Of a stretch of 64,000 bases of DNA, positions 22,673 through 32,960 are shown piece by piece. Below the pieces are notes generated by a model. That model saw only the letters and a program-made list of their open reading frames with translations, did no database searches and was not told where the DNA came from. Position 1 is the first letter of the stretch, and each line of letters opens with the position of its first letter. Source of the stretch: an uncultured Roseateles sp. (GTDB lineage: Bacteria; Pseudomonadota; Gammaproteobacteria; Burkholderiales; Burkholderiaceae_C); assembly GCF_913777145.1 (NCBI RefSeq), contig NZ_CAJYPS010000019.1:183634-247633 (forward strand), in the 5' to 3' direction. The translations under genes and the position numbers were made by a program.

Positions 22673-22680
22673 ATTCTATA
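22673..22680 (-). promoter_or_regulatory. Candidate -10 box for tRNA-Leu
   Basis: TATAGAAT on the minus strand, about 56 nt upstream of the tRNA 5' end, resembles a sigma-70 -10 box. The matching -35 at 17-bp spacing is weak, so read-through from secG is the alternative. Confidence 0.35.
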
Positions 22681-22730
22681 CCGAAAATCGGAGTCTTCTA
22701 GAGAAGTTGCCCCGACCTCCTGAACTGAAC

Positions 22731-23108
22731 TCAGCGAGAAGCGGCCGCCGACGCGGCGGGCGCGACCACGGCGGCACCCGGGATGGCCGCAGCGCCCGAG
22801 GCGGCCGGTGCGGGCGCCACGACCGGCGCGGCGCGATCCAGGATGCTGTCGGCGGCCGGCGCCGCAGTGCGACCATTGGCCAGGAAGGCCAGCGCCAGCG
22901 TGCAGCCGAAGAACAGCGTGGCGGCCACGGCCGTGCTGCGCGACAGGAAGTTGGCACTGCCGGTGGCGCCGAACAGGCTGCCCGAGGCGCCGCTGCCGAA
23001 GGACGCTCCCATGTCGGCGCCCTTGCCGTGCTGCACCAGCACCAGGCCGATGATCGCCAGCGCGGACAGCAATTGAACGATCAGCACCAGATTCGCAAAA
23101 AACTGCAT
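22731..23108 (-). CDS. secG: Preprotein translocase subunit SecG
   Basis: A 125-residue membrane component of the SecYEG translocon. Two hydrophobic helices (about residues 3-22 and 52-75) flank the loop VLVQHGKGADMGASFGSGAS, the family signature. The C-terminal 45 residues are an Ala/Pro-rich tail, common in betaproteobacterial SecG and poorly conserved. It follows tpiA by about 50 nt and precedes tRNA-Leu, the usual Burkholderiales order. Confidence 0.93.
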   Translation of the reverse strand: MQFFANLVLIVQLLSALAIIGLVLVQHGKGADMGASFGSGASGSLFGATGSANFLSRSTAVAATLFFGCTLALAFLANGRTAAPAADSILDRAAPVVAPAPAASGAAAIPGAAVVAPAASAAASR

Positions 23109-23157
23109 TCACTCACTCCATCAACATTGCAGGACTCGCCCAGCGAGCCCTAGACAC

Positions 23158-23901
23158 TCAAACAGATGCGGCGCGGCAGATCGCCGCAAAGTCCGCCGCC
23201 ACCAGCGCAGCCCCGCCGATCAACCCGCCATCGATGTCGGGTTGCGCAAACAGGGCCGCGGCGTTGTCCGCCTTCACACTGCCGCCGTACAGCAGCCGCA
23301 TGGCGGCCGCCCGGTCGGTCGCTGCCCGCAGTTGGGCCCGCAGCACCGCGTGCACCGCCTGGGCCTGGTCCGGCGTGGCCGTCAGGCCCGTACCTATCGC
23401 CCACAAGGGTTCGTAGGCAATGACCATCTCGCCGCAGCAGTGCCCCAGGCCGTGGATCACCGCGGCCAGCTGACGCTTGACCACCGCCTCGGTCTGGCCG
23501 GCTTCGCGCTCGGCGCGGGTCTCGCCCACGCAGACGATGGGCGTCACGCCACGCGCCAGCGCCGCCTTGGCCTTGTCGGCCACCAGCAGATCGCTCTCGC
23601 CGTGGTAGGTGCGGCGCTCCGAATGGCCGACGATCACATAGCGGCAACCCAGGTCGGCCAGCATGCCAGGCGACACCTCGCCGGTGTAGGCACCCTGCTC
23701 ATGCGCCGAACAGTCCTGCCCACCCAGTGCCACGCCGGAGCCGGTCAGCGCCAGTGCGGCCTCGGTCAAGTAGGGGAACGGCGGACACACCGCCACATCC
23801 GCATTCCAGGGGCCGGCTTCGCGTAGCCCCGCCAGCAGCTGGGCATTGCTGACCCGACTGCCATTCATCTTCCAGTTGCCGACGACGAGTTTGCGTCTCA
23901 T
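23158..23901 (-). CDS. tpiA: Triose-phosphate isomerase
   Basis: A 247-residue TIM-barrel enzyme that interconverts dihydroxyacetone phosphate and glyceraldehyde 3-phosphate. KLVVGNWKMNG holds the catalytic Asn and Lys near the N-terminus, IVGHSERR holds the catalytic His, and IAYEPLWAIGTG holds the catalytic Glu with the start of loop 6. All catalytic residues are present and the length is normal. The quinone reductase gene ends 11 nt upstream. Confidence 0.97.
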   Translation of the reverse strand: MRRKLVVGNWKMNGSRVSNAQLLAGLREAGPWNADVAVCPPFPYLTEAALALTGSGVALGGQDCSAHEQGAYTGEVSPGMLADLGCRYVIVGHSERRTYHGESDLLVADKAKAALARGVTPIVCVGETRAEREAGQTEAVVKRQLAAVIHGLGHCCGEMVIAYEPLWAIGTGLTATPDQAQAVHAVLRAQLRAATDRAAAMRLLYGGSVKADNAAALFAQPDIDGGLIGGAALVAADFAAICRAASV

Positions 23902-23911
23902 CTCGCTTCCC

Positions 23912-24898
23912 TCACCAGGTCAGCACGATCTTGCCGATGTGCTGGTTGGATTCCATCAGTGCATGAGCCTCGGCAGCCCGCTCGGCCGGCAGCTCGCGAA
24001 ACACCACCGGACGCACGCGCCCCGATTCCAGCAGTGGCCACACCCGCCCGCGCAAGGCTTGCGCCAGCGCCGACTTGAACTCGACCGAACGCGGTCGCAG
24101 CGTGGAGCCGCTGATGGTCAGACGACGACGCAAGACCTGACCCGCATCGATCTGAGCCTGCACGCCGCCCTGCACCGCGATGATGGCCACGCGGCCATCG
24201 TCGGCCAGCGCCTTGAGGTCGCGTGCGATGTAGTCACCCGCCACCATATCCAGGATCACGTCTGCACCCCGGCCGGCGGTGGCCGCCAGCGTGGCCTCGA
24301 CGAAATCCTGCTCGCGGTAGTTGATCGCCACATCGGCGCCCAGCGCCACGCAGGCCGCCGCCTTGTCGGCGCTGCCGACCGTGACCAGCACACGCGCACC
24401 CTGCGCCTTGGCCATCTGTATGGCCGTGACGCCTATGCCGCTGGAGCCGCCGTGGATCAGCAGGGTCTCGCCGGCTTGCAGCGCGGCCCGCTCGAACACA
24501 TTGGCCCAGACGGTGAAGCAGGTTTCAGGCAGGCTGGCCGCCTCGACCAGGGACCAGCCCTGCGGCACCGGCAGGCATTGCCCCACCGGCGCGACACAGA
24601 GCTGCGCATAACCGCCACCACTGACGAGCGCACAGACGCGATCGCCAACAGCGAGGCCGGCCGCAGCCAGCGCCGCCGCGTCACCCGCGACGATCTCGCC
24701 GGCGACCTCCAGCCCCGGCAACTCGCTGGCGCCCGGAGGCGGCGGATAGCCGCCCTTGCGCTGCAGCACATCCGGACGATTGACGCCGGAGGCCGCCACG
24801 CGGATCAGGCACTCGCCGGCCGCGGGCACGGGGTCGGGGCGCTCCACGCGCTCCAGCACCTCGGGCCCGCCGGGGCGGGTGATGGCGATCGCCAGCAT
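23912..24898 (-). CDS. NAD(P)H-quinone oxidoreductase, PIG3/zeta-crystallin family
   Basis: A 328-residue medium-chain dehydrogenase/reductase without the structural or catalytic zinc ligands. The N-terminal GroES-like domain (GVNRPDVLQRKGGYPPP) is followed by a Rossmann domain with the nucleotide loop GGSSGIGVTAIQMAKAQG. This fits NADPH:quinone reductases of the PIG3 type, which reduce quinones by single electrons. It sits between pnp (13 nt) and tpiA, a common betaproteobacterial arrangement. The exact substrate is unknown. Confidence 0.88.
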   Translation of the reverse strand: MLAIAITRPGGPEVLERVERPDPVPAAGECLIRVAASGVNRPDVLQRKGGYPPPPGASELPGLEVAGEIVAGDAAALAAAGLAVGDRVCALVSGGGYAQLCVAPVGQCLPVPQGWSLVEAASLPETCFTVWANVFERAALQAGETLLIHGGSSGIGVTAIQMAKAQGARVLVTVGSADKAAACVALGADVAINYREQDFVEATLAATAGRGADVILDMVAGDYIARDLKALADDGRVAIIAVQGGVQAQIDAGQVLRRRLTISGSTLRPRSVEFKSALAQALRGRVWPLLESGRVRPVVFRELPAERAAEAHALMESNQHIGKIVLTW

Positions 24899-24911
24899 GC
24901 CTGCCCTGCCC

Positions 24912-27050
24912 TTACTCGGCGGCGGGCGCTTCGGCGGCCGGTGCCGGCGCGGCTTCGGACTTGTCCAGCAGCGCCTTCATCGACAGCTTGATACGACCCT
25001 TTTCGTCGGTCTCCAGCACCTTGACCTTGACGATCTGGCCTTCCTGCAGGAAGTCGGTCACCTTCTCGACGCGCTGGTGGGCGATCTGGCTGATGTGCAG
25101 CAGACCGTCCTTGCCCGGCAGCAGGTTCACCAGGGCACCGAAGTCCAGGATCTTGACGATGGGGCCTTCGTAGACCTTGCCGACTTCCACTTCCGCGGTG
25201 ATCTCGGCGATGCGCTTCTTGGCCATCTCGGCCTTTTCGGCATCGGTGGACGCGATGGTGATGGTGCCGTCTTCGCCGATGTCGATGGTCGTGCCGGTCT
25301 CCTCGGTCAGCGCACGGATGGTGGCGCCGCCCTTGCCGATCACGTCACGGATCTTCTCGGGGTTGATCTTCATCGTGTACAGACGCGGCGCGAACTGCGA
25401 CACCTCGGTGTTGGCCGTGCCCATGGCCTCGACCATCTTGGAGAGGATGTGCAGACGGGCTTCCTTGGCCTGAGCCAGCGCGACCTGCATGATCTCCTTG
25501 GTGATGCCCTGGATCTTGATGTCCATCTGCAGCGCGGTGATGCCGTTGGACGTACCCGCCACCTTGAAGTCCATGTCGCCCAGGTGATCTTCATCGCCCA
25601 GGATGTCGGTCAGCACCGCGAAGCGGTTGCCATCCTTGATCAGGCCCATGGCGAGGCCGGCCACGTGGGCCTTCATCGGCACGCCGGCGTCCATCAGTGC
25701 CAGGCAGCCGCCGCAGACGGAGGCCATGGACGAGGAACCGTTGGACTCGGTGATCTCGGAGACCACGCGCAGCGAGTACGGGAACTCTTCCTTGCTCGGC
25801 AGCACGGCGACCAGCGCGCGCTTGGCCAGACGGCCGTGGCCGATCTCGCGGCGCTTGGGGCTGCCCACGCGACCCGTCTCGCCGGTGGCGAACGGGGGCA
25901 TGTTGTAGTGCAGCATGAAGCGGTCTTCGAACTCGCCGTCCAGTGCGTCGATGCGCTGTGCATCACGGTCCGTGCCCAGCGTGGCGATCACGAGAGCCTG
26001 GGTCTCGCCGCGCGTGAACAGCGCGGAGCCGTGGGTGCGCGGCAGCAGGCCGTTGCGGATCTCGATGGGGCGCACGGTGCGGGTGTCGCGACCGTCGATG
26101 CGCGGCTCGCCGGCCAGGATCTGGCTGCGCACGATGCGCGCTTCGATCTCGAACAGCAGGCCCTCGACCTCGACCTTGTCGAAAGCGACGCCCTCGGCGG
26201 TCAGTGCGGCGAACACGTTGGCAGCCGCCGTGCGGCAGGCCTGCGTGCGGGCCTGCTTGGAGCGGATCTGGTAGGCCTCGCGCAGCGGGCCCTCGGCCAG
26301 CGCGTTGACCTTGGCGATGAAGGCCTCGTCCTTAGCGGGCGCGGTCCAGTTCCAGGCCGGCTTGCCGGCCTCCTTGACCAGTTCGTTGATCGCAGCGATG
26401 GCGACATTGCCCTGCTCGTGACCGAACACCACGGCGCCCAGCATGACCTCTTCCGACAGGCCGGAAGCCTCGGACTCGACCATCAGCACGGCGGCTTGCG
26501 TGCCGGCAACGACCAGATCCATCTGGCTGTTGGCCAGCTCGGTCTTGCTGGGGTTCAGCGTGTACTCGCCGTTCACATAACCCACGCGGGCGGCGCCGAT
26601 CGGGCCATTGAACGGGATACCGGACACGGCCAGCGCGGCGGACGTGCCGATCATGGCGGCGATGTCGGCCTGCACTTCGGGGTTCAGGCTGACCACGTGC
26701 ACCACGACCTGGACTTCGTTGAAGAAGCCTTCCGGGAACAGCGGGCGGATCGGGCGGTCGATCAGGCGGCTGGTCAGCGTCTCGTGCTCGCTGGGGCGGC
26801 CTTCACGCTTGAAGAAGCTGCCAGGGATCTTGCCGGCGGCATAGGTCTTCTCGATGTAGTCGACCGTCAGCGGGAAGAAATCCTGGCCGGCCTTGGCCTC
26901 GCTCTTGGCGACCACGGTGGCCAGCACCACGGTGCCCTCGATATCGACCAGCACGGCACCGCTGGATTGACGGGCGATCTCGCCGGTCTCGATCACGACC
27001 TTGTGCTTGCCCCATTGGAAGGACTTGGTGACCTTGTTGAACATCGACAT
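24912..27050 (-). CDS. pnp: Polyribonucleotide nucleotidyltransferase (PNPase)
   Basis: A 712-residue 3'-to-5' phosphorolytic exoribonuclease and degradosome partner. Two RNase PH-like domains (the second includes [13 protein letters not shown]) are followed by a KH domain ([15 protein letters not shown]) and an S1 domain ([20 protein letters not shown]). The start [11 protein letters not shown] has a strong GAGGAGA Shine-Dalgarno sequence just upstream. The open frame to 27152 is not needed. It follows rpsO, as in most proteobacteria, with a terminator between them. Confidence 0.96.
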   Translation of the reverse strand: MSMFNKVTKSFQWGKHKVVIETGEIARQSSGAVLVDIEGTVVLATVVAKSEAKAGQDFFPLTVDYIEKTYAAGKIPGSFFKREGRPSEHETLTSRLIDRPIRPLFPEGFFNEVQVVVHVVSLNPEVQADIAAMIGTSAALAVSGIPFNGPIGAARVGYVNGEYTLNPSKTELANSQMDLVVAGTQAAVLMVESEASGLSEEVMLGAVVFGHEQGNVAIAAINELVKEAGKPAWNWTAPAKDEAFIAKVNALAEGPLREAYQIRSKQARTQACRTAAANVFAALTAEGVAFDKVEVEGLLFEIEARIVRSQILAGEPRIDGRDTRTVRPIEIRNGLLPRTHGSALFTRGETQALVIATLGTDRDAQRIDALDGEFEDRFMLHYNMPPFATGETGRVGSPKRREIGHGRLAKRALVAVLPSKEEFPYSLRVVSEITESNGSSSMASVCGGCLALMDAGVPMKAHVAGLAMGLIKDGNRFAVLTDILGDEDHLGDMDFKVAGTSNGITALQMDIKIQGITKEIMQVALAQAKEARLHILSKMVEAMGTANTEVSQFAPRLYTMKINPEKIRDVIGKGGATIRALTEETGTTIDIGEDGTITIASTDAEKAEMAKKRIAEITAEVEVGKVYEGPIVKILDFGALVNLLPGKDGLLHISQIAHQRVEKVTDFLQEGQIVKVKVLETDEKGRIKLSMKALLDKSEAAPAPAAEAPAAE

Positions 27051-27204
27051 GTTCTCTCCTCGTTGTGGTTGGGCGCCCTGAGGGCGCCGGGTCACCGGAG
27101 CGAGGCTGGGTTTGGCGGGATGCCATTCCGACGCGACTCGAAGCCCTGCCACTTCAAATCGCCGCGGAATGACACATCCGACGCCACGTCAGCGCGGCCC
27201 TCGG

Positions 27205-27252
27205 CATAAAAGACAAAGAGCCTGTACTGGGCTTGATGGACCAGACAGGCTC
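27205..27252 (-). terminator. Rho-independent terminator after rpsO
   Basis: On the minus strand GAGCCTGTCTGG pairs with CCAG..ACAGGCTC (27245-27252 with 27218-27225 as the outer 8 bp), followed by TTTGTCTTTT. It lies 18 nt past the rpsO stop and about 155 nt before pnp, so pnp is reached only by read-through or its own promoter. Confidence 0.75.
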
Positions 27253-27270
27253 CTCGTCGGGTGCGCTAGC

Positions 27271-27540
27271 TTACTTGCGCAGGCCCAGCTTCTGGATCAG
27301 CGCGACGTAACGGTCGGCGTCCACACGCTTCAGGTAGGCCAGCAGGCTCTTGCGGGTGTTGACCATCTTCAGCAGACCGCGACGGCCGTGGTGATCCTTG
27401 GCGTGGGTCTTGAAGTGGGGGGTCAGCTCGTTGATGCGAGCGGTCAGCAGAGCGACCTGGACTTCCGGAGAACCCGTATCGTTGGCGCTGCGCGCGTTCG
27501 ACTTGACGATCTCGGCCTTGTTGATGTCGGCGATGGACAT
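27271..27540 (-). CDS. rpsO: 30S ribosomal protein S15
   Basis: An 89-residue primary 16S rRNA-binding protein. [17 protein letters not shown] and [19 protein letters not shown] are the hallmark segments, and the C-terminus [12 protein letters not shown] is intact. The start MSIADINK at 27540 gives the exact family length; the frame upstream to 27576 is rejected. A leader of about 135 nt with a hairpin precedes it. Confidence 0.97.
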   Translation of the reverse strand: MSIADINKAEIVKSNARSANDTGSPEVQVALLTARINELTPHFKTHAKDHHGRRGLLKMVNTRKSLLAYLKRVDADRYVALIQKLGLRK

Positions 27541-27590
27541 GGCGTTCCTTGGTGTTCGGAAGCCGGCCGGACGCACGCTGGCGCCTCAGA

Positions 27591-27629
27591 CGGTTTCCGG
27601 GGGTTGACTTGCGGACACGGGGGAAACCG
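27591..27629 (-). promoter_or_regulatory. Hairpin in rpsO leader, possible S15 autoregulatory element
   Basis: CGGTTTCC (27591-27598) and GGAAACCG (27622-27629) can form an 8-bp stem in the mRNA leader about 50 nt before the rpsO ATG. S15 represses its own translation through leader structures in several bacteria, with differing folds. Whether this stem binds S15 is inference. Confidence 0.4.
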
Positions 27630-27681
27630 CCCCGAGCCGTGCTGTGCGATCTGCACGCCTGACGGCGCACAAAACTCGCGG

Positions 27682-27687
27682 AGTATA
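27682..27687 (-). promoter_or_regulatory. Candidate rpsO promoter -10 box
   Basis: TATACT on the minus strand lies about 142 nt upstream of the rpsO start. The -35 region at normal spacing is GC-rich and weak. The 393-bp stretch 27541-27933 holds this box, the rpsO leader and the upstream region of the small heat shock gene; I see no gene in it. Confidence 0.45.
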
Positions 27688-27933
27688 GCCGATCCACTAC
27701 TGCGGCCGCTCACCGGGGCAGGCCCCGCGGCAGACCAAACGGCCAAGCGCCTGCACATGGGGCCCGCCGCCACCGGCTTCAAGCCCCTGGCTCACGCCCC
27801 TCCCCCACTTGTGTGACATCGGCCACCGACCGCACCACACACCTCTTGAAGCACCGCCGGCCGCACCTAGGTTCGGCCCATAGGCAGGCTGTGGCCACCC
27901 CAGGCAACAGCGCCAAACCTCAGGAGAGTCCTC

Positions 27934-28365
27934 ATGTTCCTCGTGCCCGTGAACCGCAATCTGTCCGACCTGTCCCGCTCGCTGGATCGCTTCTTCGACG
28001 ACGGCTTCTTCGGCGAGGCCCGCGATGCGGGCGCCACGCTGCGCAGCCCGGCGCTGGACGTCATCGAGAGCGAAACCGCCTACACGGTGAAGCTGGACAT
28101 GCCCGGCGTCACCAAGGACGCGGTCAAGGTCAACATCGACGGCCGCCGCGTCAGCGTGGATGCCGAGCAGCGCAAGGAAGACGACAAGAAGGACGGCGAG
28201 CGCCTGATCTACCGCGAGCGCTCGGTGAGCCGCTTCTCGCGCAGCTTCACGCTGCCGCAGGAGATCAGCCAGAGCGACTCCAGCGCCTCGCTGGAGCACG
28301 GTGTGCTGACGCTCAAGCTGGCCAAGCGCACGGCCGCCACCGGCAGCCAGCTGACGGTCAACTGA
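27934..28365 (+). CDS. Hsp20/alpha-crystallin family small heat shock protein
   Basis: A 143-residue ATP-independent holdase chaperone. The N-terminal FFDDGFFGEARD region is followed by an alpha-crystallin domain at about residues 38-130 (YTVKLDMPGVTKDAVKVNID to LEHGVLTLKL). The C-terminal extension is short and lacks an obvious I-x-I motif. A GAGAG Shine-Dalgarno sequence is near the ATG. CTTGAA at 27845-27850 resembles a sigma-32 -35 element, but no matching CCCCAT box is at the right spacing, so heat control is unproven. It converges on tsaD with 7 nt between stops. Confidence 0.9.
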   Translation: MFLVPVNRNLSDLSRSLDRFFDDGFFGEARDAGATLRSPALDVIESETAYTVKLDMPGVTKDAVKVNIDGRRVSVDAEQRKEDDKKDGERLIYRERSVSRFSRSFTLPQEISQSDSSASLEHGVLTLKLAKRTAATGSQLTVN

Positions 28366-28372
28366 GGCCGGC

Positions 28373-29422
28373 TCAGGCCTGGCCAGCCTCGGCCAGGTCC
28401 CAGCGCGGGCGCACCTCGAAGCCGCCATCGCGCCGCGGCCTGGCCAGCCCGCGCTGCACCCGCAGCGCGGCGGCCATCGCGATCATGGCGCCGTTGTCGG
28501 TGCACAGCGACAGCTCGGGGTAGTGCACCCGCACACCGCGTTTGGCGCAAGCGGCATTCAGCTGTTCGCGCAGCTTGGCGTTCGCCCCCACGCCGCCCGC
28601 CACCACCAGCCGCTTGAGCCCGGTGTCCTTGAGCGCCAGCAGCGACTTCTTCACCAGCACCTCGACGATGGCGGCCTGCGTCGACGCCGCCAGGTCGGCG
28701 CGCGTCTGCTCGCAGGGGCTGTCGCCGACCTTCTTCACCTGGGTCAGCACCGCGGTCTTGAGGCCGGCGAAGCTGAAATCCGGCTTGCCGCTGTGCAGCA
28801 GCGGGCGCGGCAGCGCGTAGGCCTCGGGGTTGCCGAACTCGGCCAGGCGCGCCAGATGCGGGCCCCCGGGGTAAGGCAGACCCAGCAGCTTGGCGCTCTT
28901 GTCGAAAGCCTCGCCGGCGGCGTCGTCTATGGTCTCACCCAGAATCTCGTAGCGCCCCACATCCTCCACCCGCATCAGCTGCGTGTGGCCGCCGGACACC
29001 AGCAGCGCGACGAAGGGAAACTCGGGCGCATCGGCCGACAAAAAAGGCGACAGCAGATGCCCCTCCAGGTGGTGCACCGGCAGCGCCGGCACATCCAGCG
29101 CGGCAGCCAGCGACACCGCCACGCCCGCCCCCACCAGCAGCGCACCTGCAAGACCTGGCCCCTGGGTGTAGGCCACCAGATCCACATCCGCCAGCGAAAG
29201 GCCCGACTGAGACAGCACCTCGCGGGTCAGCGGCAGCACGCGGCGCACATGGTCGCGCGAGGCCAGCTCGGGCACCACGCCGCCATAGGCCTGGTGCATG
29301 GCGATCTGGCTGTGCAGCGCCTGTGCCAGCAGCCGCGGCGGCGCATCGCCGTCCACCTCGATCAGCGCGACGCCGGTCTCGTCGCAGGAGGACTCGAAAC
29401 CCAGGACTCGCGTGCGGCTCAC
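28373..29422 (-). CDS. tsaD: tRNA N6-adenosine threonylcarbamoyltransferase
   Basis: A 349-residue ASKHA-fold enzyme that, with TsaB and TsaE, transfers the threonylcarbamoyl group to A37 of ANN-decoding tRNAs. [14 protein letters not shown] opens the ATPase fold. Metal-binding histidines appear in [13 protein letters not shown], and VSGGHTQLM and [15 protein letters not shown] are conserved blocks. Here it is the last gene of the isc operon, 10 nt after fdx, whereas in many proteobacteria it lies beside rpsU. Confidence 0.96.
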   Translation of the reverse strand: MSRTRVLGFESSCDETGVALIEVDGDAPPRLLAQALHSQIAMHQAYGGVVPELASRDHVRRVLPLTREVLSQSGLSLADVDLVAYTQGPGLAGALLVGAGVAVSLAAALDVPALPVHHLEGHLLSPFLSADAPEFPFVALLVSGGHTQLMRVEDVGRYEILGETIDDAAGEAFDKSAKLLGLPYPGGPHLARLAEFGNPEAYALPRPLLHSGKPDFSFAGLKTAVLTQVKKVGDSPCEQTRADLAASTQAAIVEVLVKKSLLALKDTGLKRLVVAGGVGANAKLREQLNAACAKRGVRVHYPELSLCTDNGAMIAMAAALRVQRGLARPRRDGGFEVRPRWDLAEAGQA

Positions 29423-29432
29423 GGCTGACGGC

Positions 29433-29771
29433 TCACTTGTTTTCTTTGGCGTGGTTGATCGAGTACTTGGGGATCTCGATGGTCACGTCCTGCTGACCCA
29501 GGATGGCCTGGCAGCTCAGGCGCGAATCGGGCTCCAGCCCCCAGGCGCGGTCCAGCATGTCTTCCTCGCCCTCCTCCATCTCGGACAGCGAGCGGCCACC
29601 GGCGCGCACGATGACGTGGCAGGTGGTGCAGGCACAGACTTGGTCACAGGCGTGCTCGATCTCGATGTGGTGATCCAGCAGCGCCTCGCAGATGGAGGTG
29701 CCGGCCGGCGCGGTCACGGTCGTGCCCTCGGGGCAGTACTCGGCGTGCGGGAGGATGGTGATGACGGGCAT
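29433..29771 (-). CDS. fdx: ISC system 2Fe-2S ferredoxin
   Basis: A 112-residue adrenodoxin-type ferredoxin that supplies electrons for iron-sulfur assembly on IscU. The ligands are Cys42, Cys48 and Cys51 in [11 protein letters not shown] and Cys87 in RLSCQAI, the spacing of the Isc Fdx family. It lies 15 nt after hscA. No iscX gene follows. Confidence 0.95.
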   Translation of the reverse strand: MPVITILPHAEYCPEGTTVTAPAGTSICEALLDHHIEIEHACDQVCACTTCHVIVRAGGRSLSEMEEGEEDMLDRAWGLEPDSRLSCQAILGQQDVTIEIPKYSINHAKENK

Positions 29772-29786
29772 GGGGAATCCTGGTGA

Positions 29787-31637
29787 TCAGAGGGCCGACA
29801 GGTCGCGGCCGGTCAGCGCCCGGGCGATGGAGCGGTTCATGCGTTCGGCCGCAAAGGCCTCGGTGGCTTCGGCCAGCGCCTTGACGGCGGCCTCGATGGC
29901 CTCGGCATCGCCGTCCATCGCGGCCAGCGCGACCAGACGGGTTTCCAGCGCCTGGCGCTCGGCCTCGGGCAGCAGGTCGCCGTCGGCCTGCAGCGCACTG
30001 CGGGTGGCCAGCACCATGCGCTCGGCCTCGACCTTGGCCTCGCGCAGCTTGCGCGCCGCCATGTCGCCCTCGGCACTGGCAAAGCCGTCCTTGAGCATGC
30101 CGGCGATCTGATCGTCCGACAGGCCGTAGCTGGGCTTGACCGTGATGGCGGCCTGCACACCCGAGGTCAGCTCCTCGGCCGACACCGACAGCAGGCCGTC
30201 GGCGTCCACCTGGAAGGTCACGCGGATGCGCGCCGCGCCGGCCGCCATGGGCGGAATGCCGCGCAGCTCGAAGCGCGCCAGCGAACGGCACTCGCTGACC
30301 AGCTCGCGCTCGCCCTGCACCACATGCAGCGCCAGCGCGGTCTGACCGTCCTTGAAGGTGGTGAAGTCCTGCGCCTTGGCGACCGGGATGGTGCTGTTGC
30401 GCTCGATGATGCGCTCCACCAGGCCGCCCATGGTCTCAAGACCCAGCGACAGCGGGATCACATCCAGCAGCAGGATCTCGCCGTCGGCCGCATTGCCGGC
30501 CAGCTGGTTGGCCTGGATGGCGGCACCCAGCGCCACCACCTCGTCGGGATTGAGGTTGGTCAGTACCTCGCGATCGAACAGCTCGCTGACCGCGCGACGC
30601 ACCACCGGCATGCGCGTGGAGCCGCCCACCATCACCGTGCCCTGCACCTCGGCCGGCTTGACCTTGGCGTCGCGCAGCACGCGCTTGACCGCGGACAGCG
30701 TCTTGGCAATCAGCGGCTGGACCAGGGCCTCGAACTGCTCGCGCGACACCGTCACGCGCAGCTCGCCGGCATCCAGCACCGCCACCAGCTCGACGGTCTC
30801 GGCCGCCGACAGCGCCTCCTTGGCCGCCCGCGCCGCCACCAGCACCGCACGCTTGTCATGGGCCGACGCGAGCTCTCGCCCGGCCTGGGCCAGCGCCCAG
30901 TCGGCCAGCACACGGTCAAAGTCATCACCGCCCAGGGCGGCATCGCCGCCGGTGGCCACCACCTCGAACACGCCGCGCGTCAGGCGCAGCAGCGAGATGT
31001 CGAAGGTGCCGCCGCCCAGGTCGTAGACCGCGTAGAGGCCCTCGCTGGCGTTGTCCAGGCCATAGGCGATGGCCGCGGCCGTGGGCTCGTTGATCAGGCG
31101 CAGCACCTTGAGGCCGGCCAGCTCGGCCGCGTCCTTGGTGGCCTGGCGCTGGGCATCGTCGAAATAGGCCGGCACCGTGATGACCGCGCCGAACAGGTCG
31201 TCGTTGAAGGTGTCCTCGGCGCGGAAGCGCAGCGTGGCCAGGATCTCGGCCGACACCTCGACCGGGCTCTTCACGCCATCGCGGGTAGCGATCGCGACCA
31301 TGCCGGCGCCGTCCTCGAAGCGGTAGGGCAATTGCTCGCGGTTGGCGATGTCCGCCAGCGAGCGGCCCATGAAGCGCTTCACCGACACCAGGGTGTTCTC
31401 CGGGTCCTCGGCCTGCGCGGCGAGCGCATCGGCGCCGATCTGGCGCCGCCCCTCGGGCAGGTAGCGCACCGCCGAGGGCAGGATCACGCGACCCTGATCG
31501 TCGGGCAGGCATTCGGCCACGCCGTGGCGCACCGAGGCCACCAGCGAATGCGTGGTGCCCAGGTCTATGCCCACCGCGATGCGGCGCTGATGCGGATCCG
31601 GCGACGCGCCGGGCTCGGAAATTTGCAGGAGTGCCAT
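29787..31637 (-). CDS. hscA: Fe-S protein assembly chaperone HscA
   Basis: A 616-residue Hsp70 specialised for IscU. The ATPase domain starts [13 protein letters not shown] (DnaK-type phosphate loop), with [13 protein letters not shown] and a second phosphate loop near [11 protein letters not shown]. The substrate-binding domain recognises the LPPVK motif found in IscU here at residues 100-104. It follows hscB by 6 nt. Length and order are typical of HscA rather than DnaK. Confidence 0.96.
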   Translation of the reverse strand: MALLQISEPGASPDPHQRRIAVGIDLGTTHSLVASVRHGVAECLPDDQGRVILPSAVRYLPEGRRQIGADALAAQAEDPENTLVSVKRFMGRSLADIANREQLPYRFEDGAGMVAIATRDGVKSPVEVSAEILATLRFRAEDTFNDDLFGAVITVPAYFDDAQRQATKDAAELAGLKVLRLINEPTAAAIAYGLDNASEGLYAVYDLGGGTFDISLLRLTRGVFEVVATGGDAALGGDDFDRVLADWALAQAGRELASAHDKRAVLVAARAAKEALSAAETVELVAVLDAGELRVTVSREQFEALVQPLIAKTLSAVKRVLRDAKVKPAEVQGTVMVGGSTRMPVVRRAVSELFDREVLTNLNPDEVVALGAAIQANQLAGNAADGEILLLDVIPLSLGLETMGGLVERIIERNSTIPVAKAQDFTTFKDGQTALALHVVQGERELVSECRSLARFELRGIPPMAAGAARIRVTFQVDADGLLSVSAEELTSGVQAAITVKPSYGLSDDQIAGMLKDGFASAEGDMAARKLREAKVEAERMVLATRSALQADGDLLPEAERQALETRLVALAAMDGDAEAIEAAVKALAEATEAFAAERMNRSIARALTGRDLSAL

Positions 31638-31643
31638 GGCTTG

Positions 31644-32165
31644 TTAAGAGTCTTGGAGCGCGCCCAGGCGCCGGTCGATGTCGGCCCGGAAGCGCTGGAT
31701 GAACATCAGCGCTCGCACCTGGGTGGCCGCCGCGGCCGCATCACCCTGCTGGTCCAGCAGGGCCTCGGCACGCGCCAGCGCGGCGGCCTCGGCGGCCTGC
31801 GCCTCGCCGTCCAGCGCCTCCAGCGCGGCCTCGTCACGGGCATCGTCCAGCGCCTCGCGCCATTCCATCTGCTGCATCAGGAAGGCGGCGGGCATCTGGG
31901 TGTTGTCCTCGGCGCGCACCGGTGCCCCGCGCAGCTCGCACAGATAGGCGGCGCGGCGCAGCGGGTCACGCAGGCGCTGATGCGCCTCGTTCACCCGCAG
32001 CGCCCACTGCATGGCCACGCGCTGCGCGGCGGTGCCTTCGGCGGCAAAGCGGTCCGGGTGGACCTCGGCCTGCAGCGCCTTCCAGCGCGCGTCGATGTCG
32101 GCGCGCGCCTGAGCCTGCCGCTCGGGCAGGCCGAAGAGCTGGAAGTCGTTGTCGGTCAGGTGCAT
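31644..32165 (-). CDS. hscB: Fe-S protein assembly co-chaperone HscB
   Basis: A 173-residue J-domain protein that delivers IscU to HscA and stimulates its ATPase. The J domain covers about residues 1-75, with the catalytic HPD at 36-38 (EVHPDRF). The C-terminal three-helix bundle, rich in Ala, Glu and Leu, is the IscU-binding part. It is co-directional and tightly spaced with iscA and hscA. Confidence 0.95.
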   Translation of the reverse strand: MHLTDNDFQLFGLPERQAQARADIDARWKALQAEVHPDRFAAEGTAAQRVAMQWALRVNEAHQRLRDPLRRAAYLCELRGAPVRAEDNTQMPAAFLMQQMEWREALDDARDEAALEALDGEAQAAEAAALARAEALLDQQGDAAAAATQVRALMFIQRFRADIDRRLGALQDS

Positions 32166-32226
32166 AGCCGGCTTCAGAAATGCAAAGCGCGGCAGGTGCC
32201 GCGCTGGTTCAAGGCTGCAGTGTCAG

Positions 32227-32550
32227 TCAGACCCGGAAGGACTCACCGCAGCCGCAACGGTCCTTCTCGCGCGGGTTGCGGAACTTGAAGCCTTCGTTCA
32301 GGCCTTCGCGGACAAAGTCCAGTTCCGTGCCGTCGAGGTAGGGCAGGCTCTTGGGATCGATGAGGATTTTCACCTCATGGCCCTCGAACACCACGTCCTC
32401 GGGCGCCACCTCGTCGGCGTATTCCAGCTTGTAGGCCAGGCCGGAGCAACCGGTGGTCTTGACGCCCAGCCGCACGCCCACGCCCTTGCCGCGCTTGCTG
32501 ATGTAGCGCTTCACATGGCGGGCCGCGGCCTCGGTCAGCGTGACGGCCAT
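32227..32550 (-). CDS. iscA: Iron-sulfur cluster assembly protein IscA
   Basis: A 107-residue A-type carrier that passes Fe-S clusters, mainly 4Fe-4S, to client proteins. The three conserved cysteines are Cys35 (TTGCSG), Cys99 and Cys101 (RCGCGESF). The start MAVTLTEAA at 32550 overlaps the iscU stop as TGATG, so the two are translationally coupled. The longer frame to 32712 lies inside iscU. Confidence 0.96.
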   Translation of the reverse strand: MAVTLTEAAARHVKRYISKRGKGVGVRLGVKTTGCSGLAYKLEYADEVAPEDVVFEGHEVKILIDPKSLPYLDGTELDFVREGLNEGFKFRNPREKDRCGCGESFRV

Positions 32551-32939
32551 CAGGCTTGCCCGTGCTTGGTGCGGTAGTCGTCCACCGCGGCCTTGATCGC
32601 GTCCTCGGCCAGGATGGAGCAGTGGATCTTGACCGGCGGCAGCGCCAGTTCCTCGGCGATCTGCGTGTTCTTGATGGACAGCGCCTCGTCCAGCGTCTTG
32701 CCCTTGACCCACTCGGTCACCAGCGAGCTGGACGCGATGGCCGAGCCGCAGCCATAGGTTTTGAACTTGGCGTCCTCGATCTTGCCGGTGGCCGGGTTGA
32801 CCTTGATCTGCAGCTTCATCACGTCACCGCAGGCGGGCGCGCCCACCATGCCGGTGCCGACGTCCTCGTCACCCTTGTCGAAGTTGCCGACGTTGCGGGG
32901 GTTTTCGTAGTGGTCGACGACCTTGTCGCTATAGGCCAT
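32550..32939 (-). CDS. iscU: Fe-S cluster assembly scaffold IscU
   Basis: A 129-residue scaffold on which IscS and Fdx build 2Fe-2S clusters. The ligands Cys37 (GAPACGDV), Cys64 (YGCGSAI) and Cys107 (KIHCSIL) are all present, along with Asp39. The LPPVK recognition motif for HscA is at residues 100-104. The GAACC-to-GCGSA spacing and length are typical. Confidence 0.97.
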   Translation of the reverse strand: MAYSDKVVDHYENPRNVGNFDKGDEDVGTGMVGAPACGDVMKLQIKVNPATGKIEDAKFKTYGCGSAIASSSLVTEWVKGKTLDEALSIKNTQIAEELALPPVKIHCSILAEDAIKAAVDDYRTKHGQA

Positions 32940-32960
32940 GTTGTTCTCCTTGTCCTGGCG

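Noticed and set aside
24756..27209. An 817-codon plus-strand frame opposite pnp
   Set aside because: Antisense shadow; PNPase domains are complete on the minus strand.
27845..27850. Sigma-32 promoter before the small heat shock gene
   Set aside because: CTTGAA is present, but no CCCCAT-like -10 element lies 13-16 nt downstream, so the call is not supported.
32551..32712. Longer N-terminus for IscA
   Set aside because: It lies inside iscU; the TGATG overlap start gives the exact IscA length.
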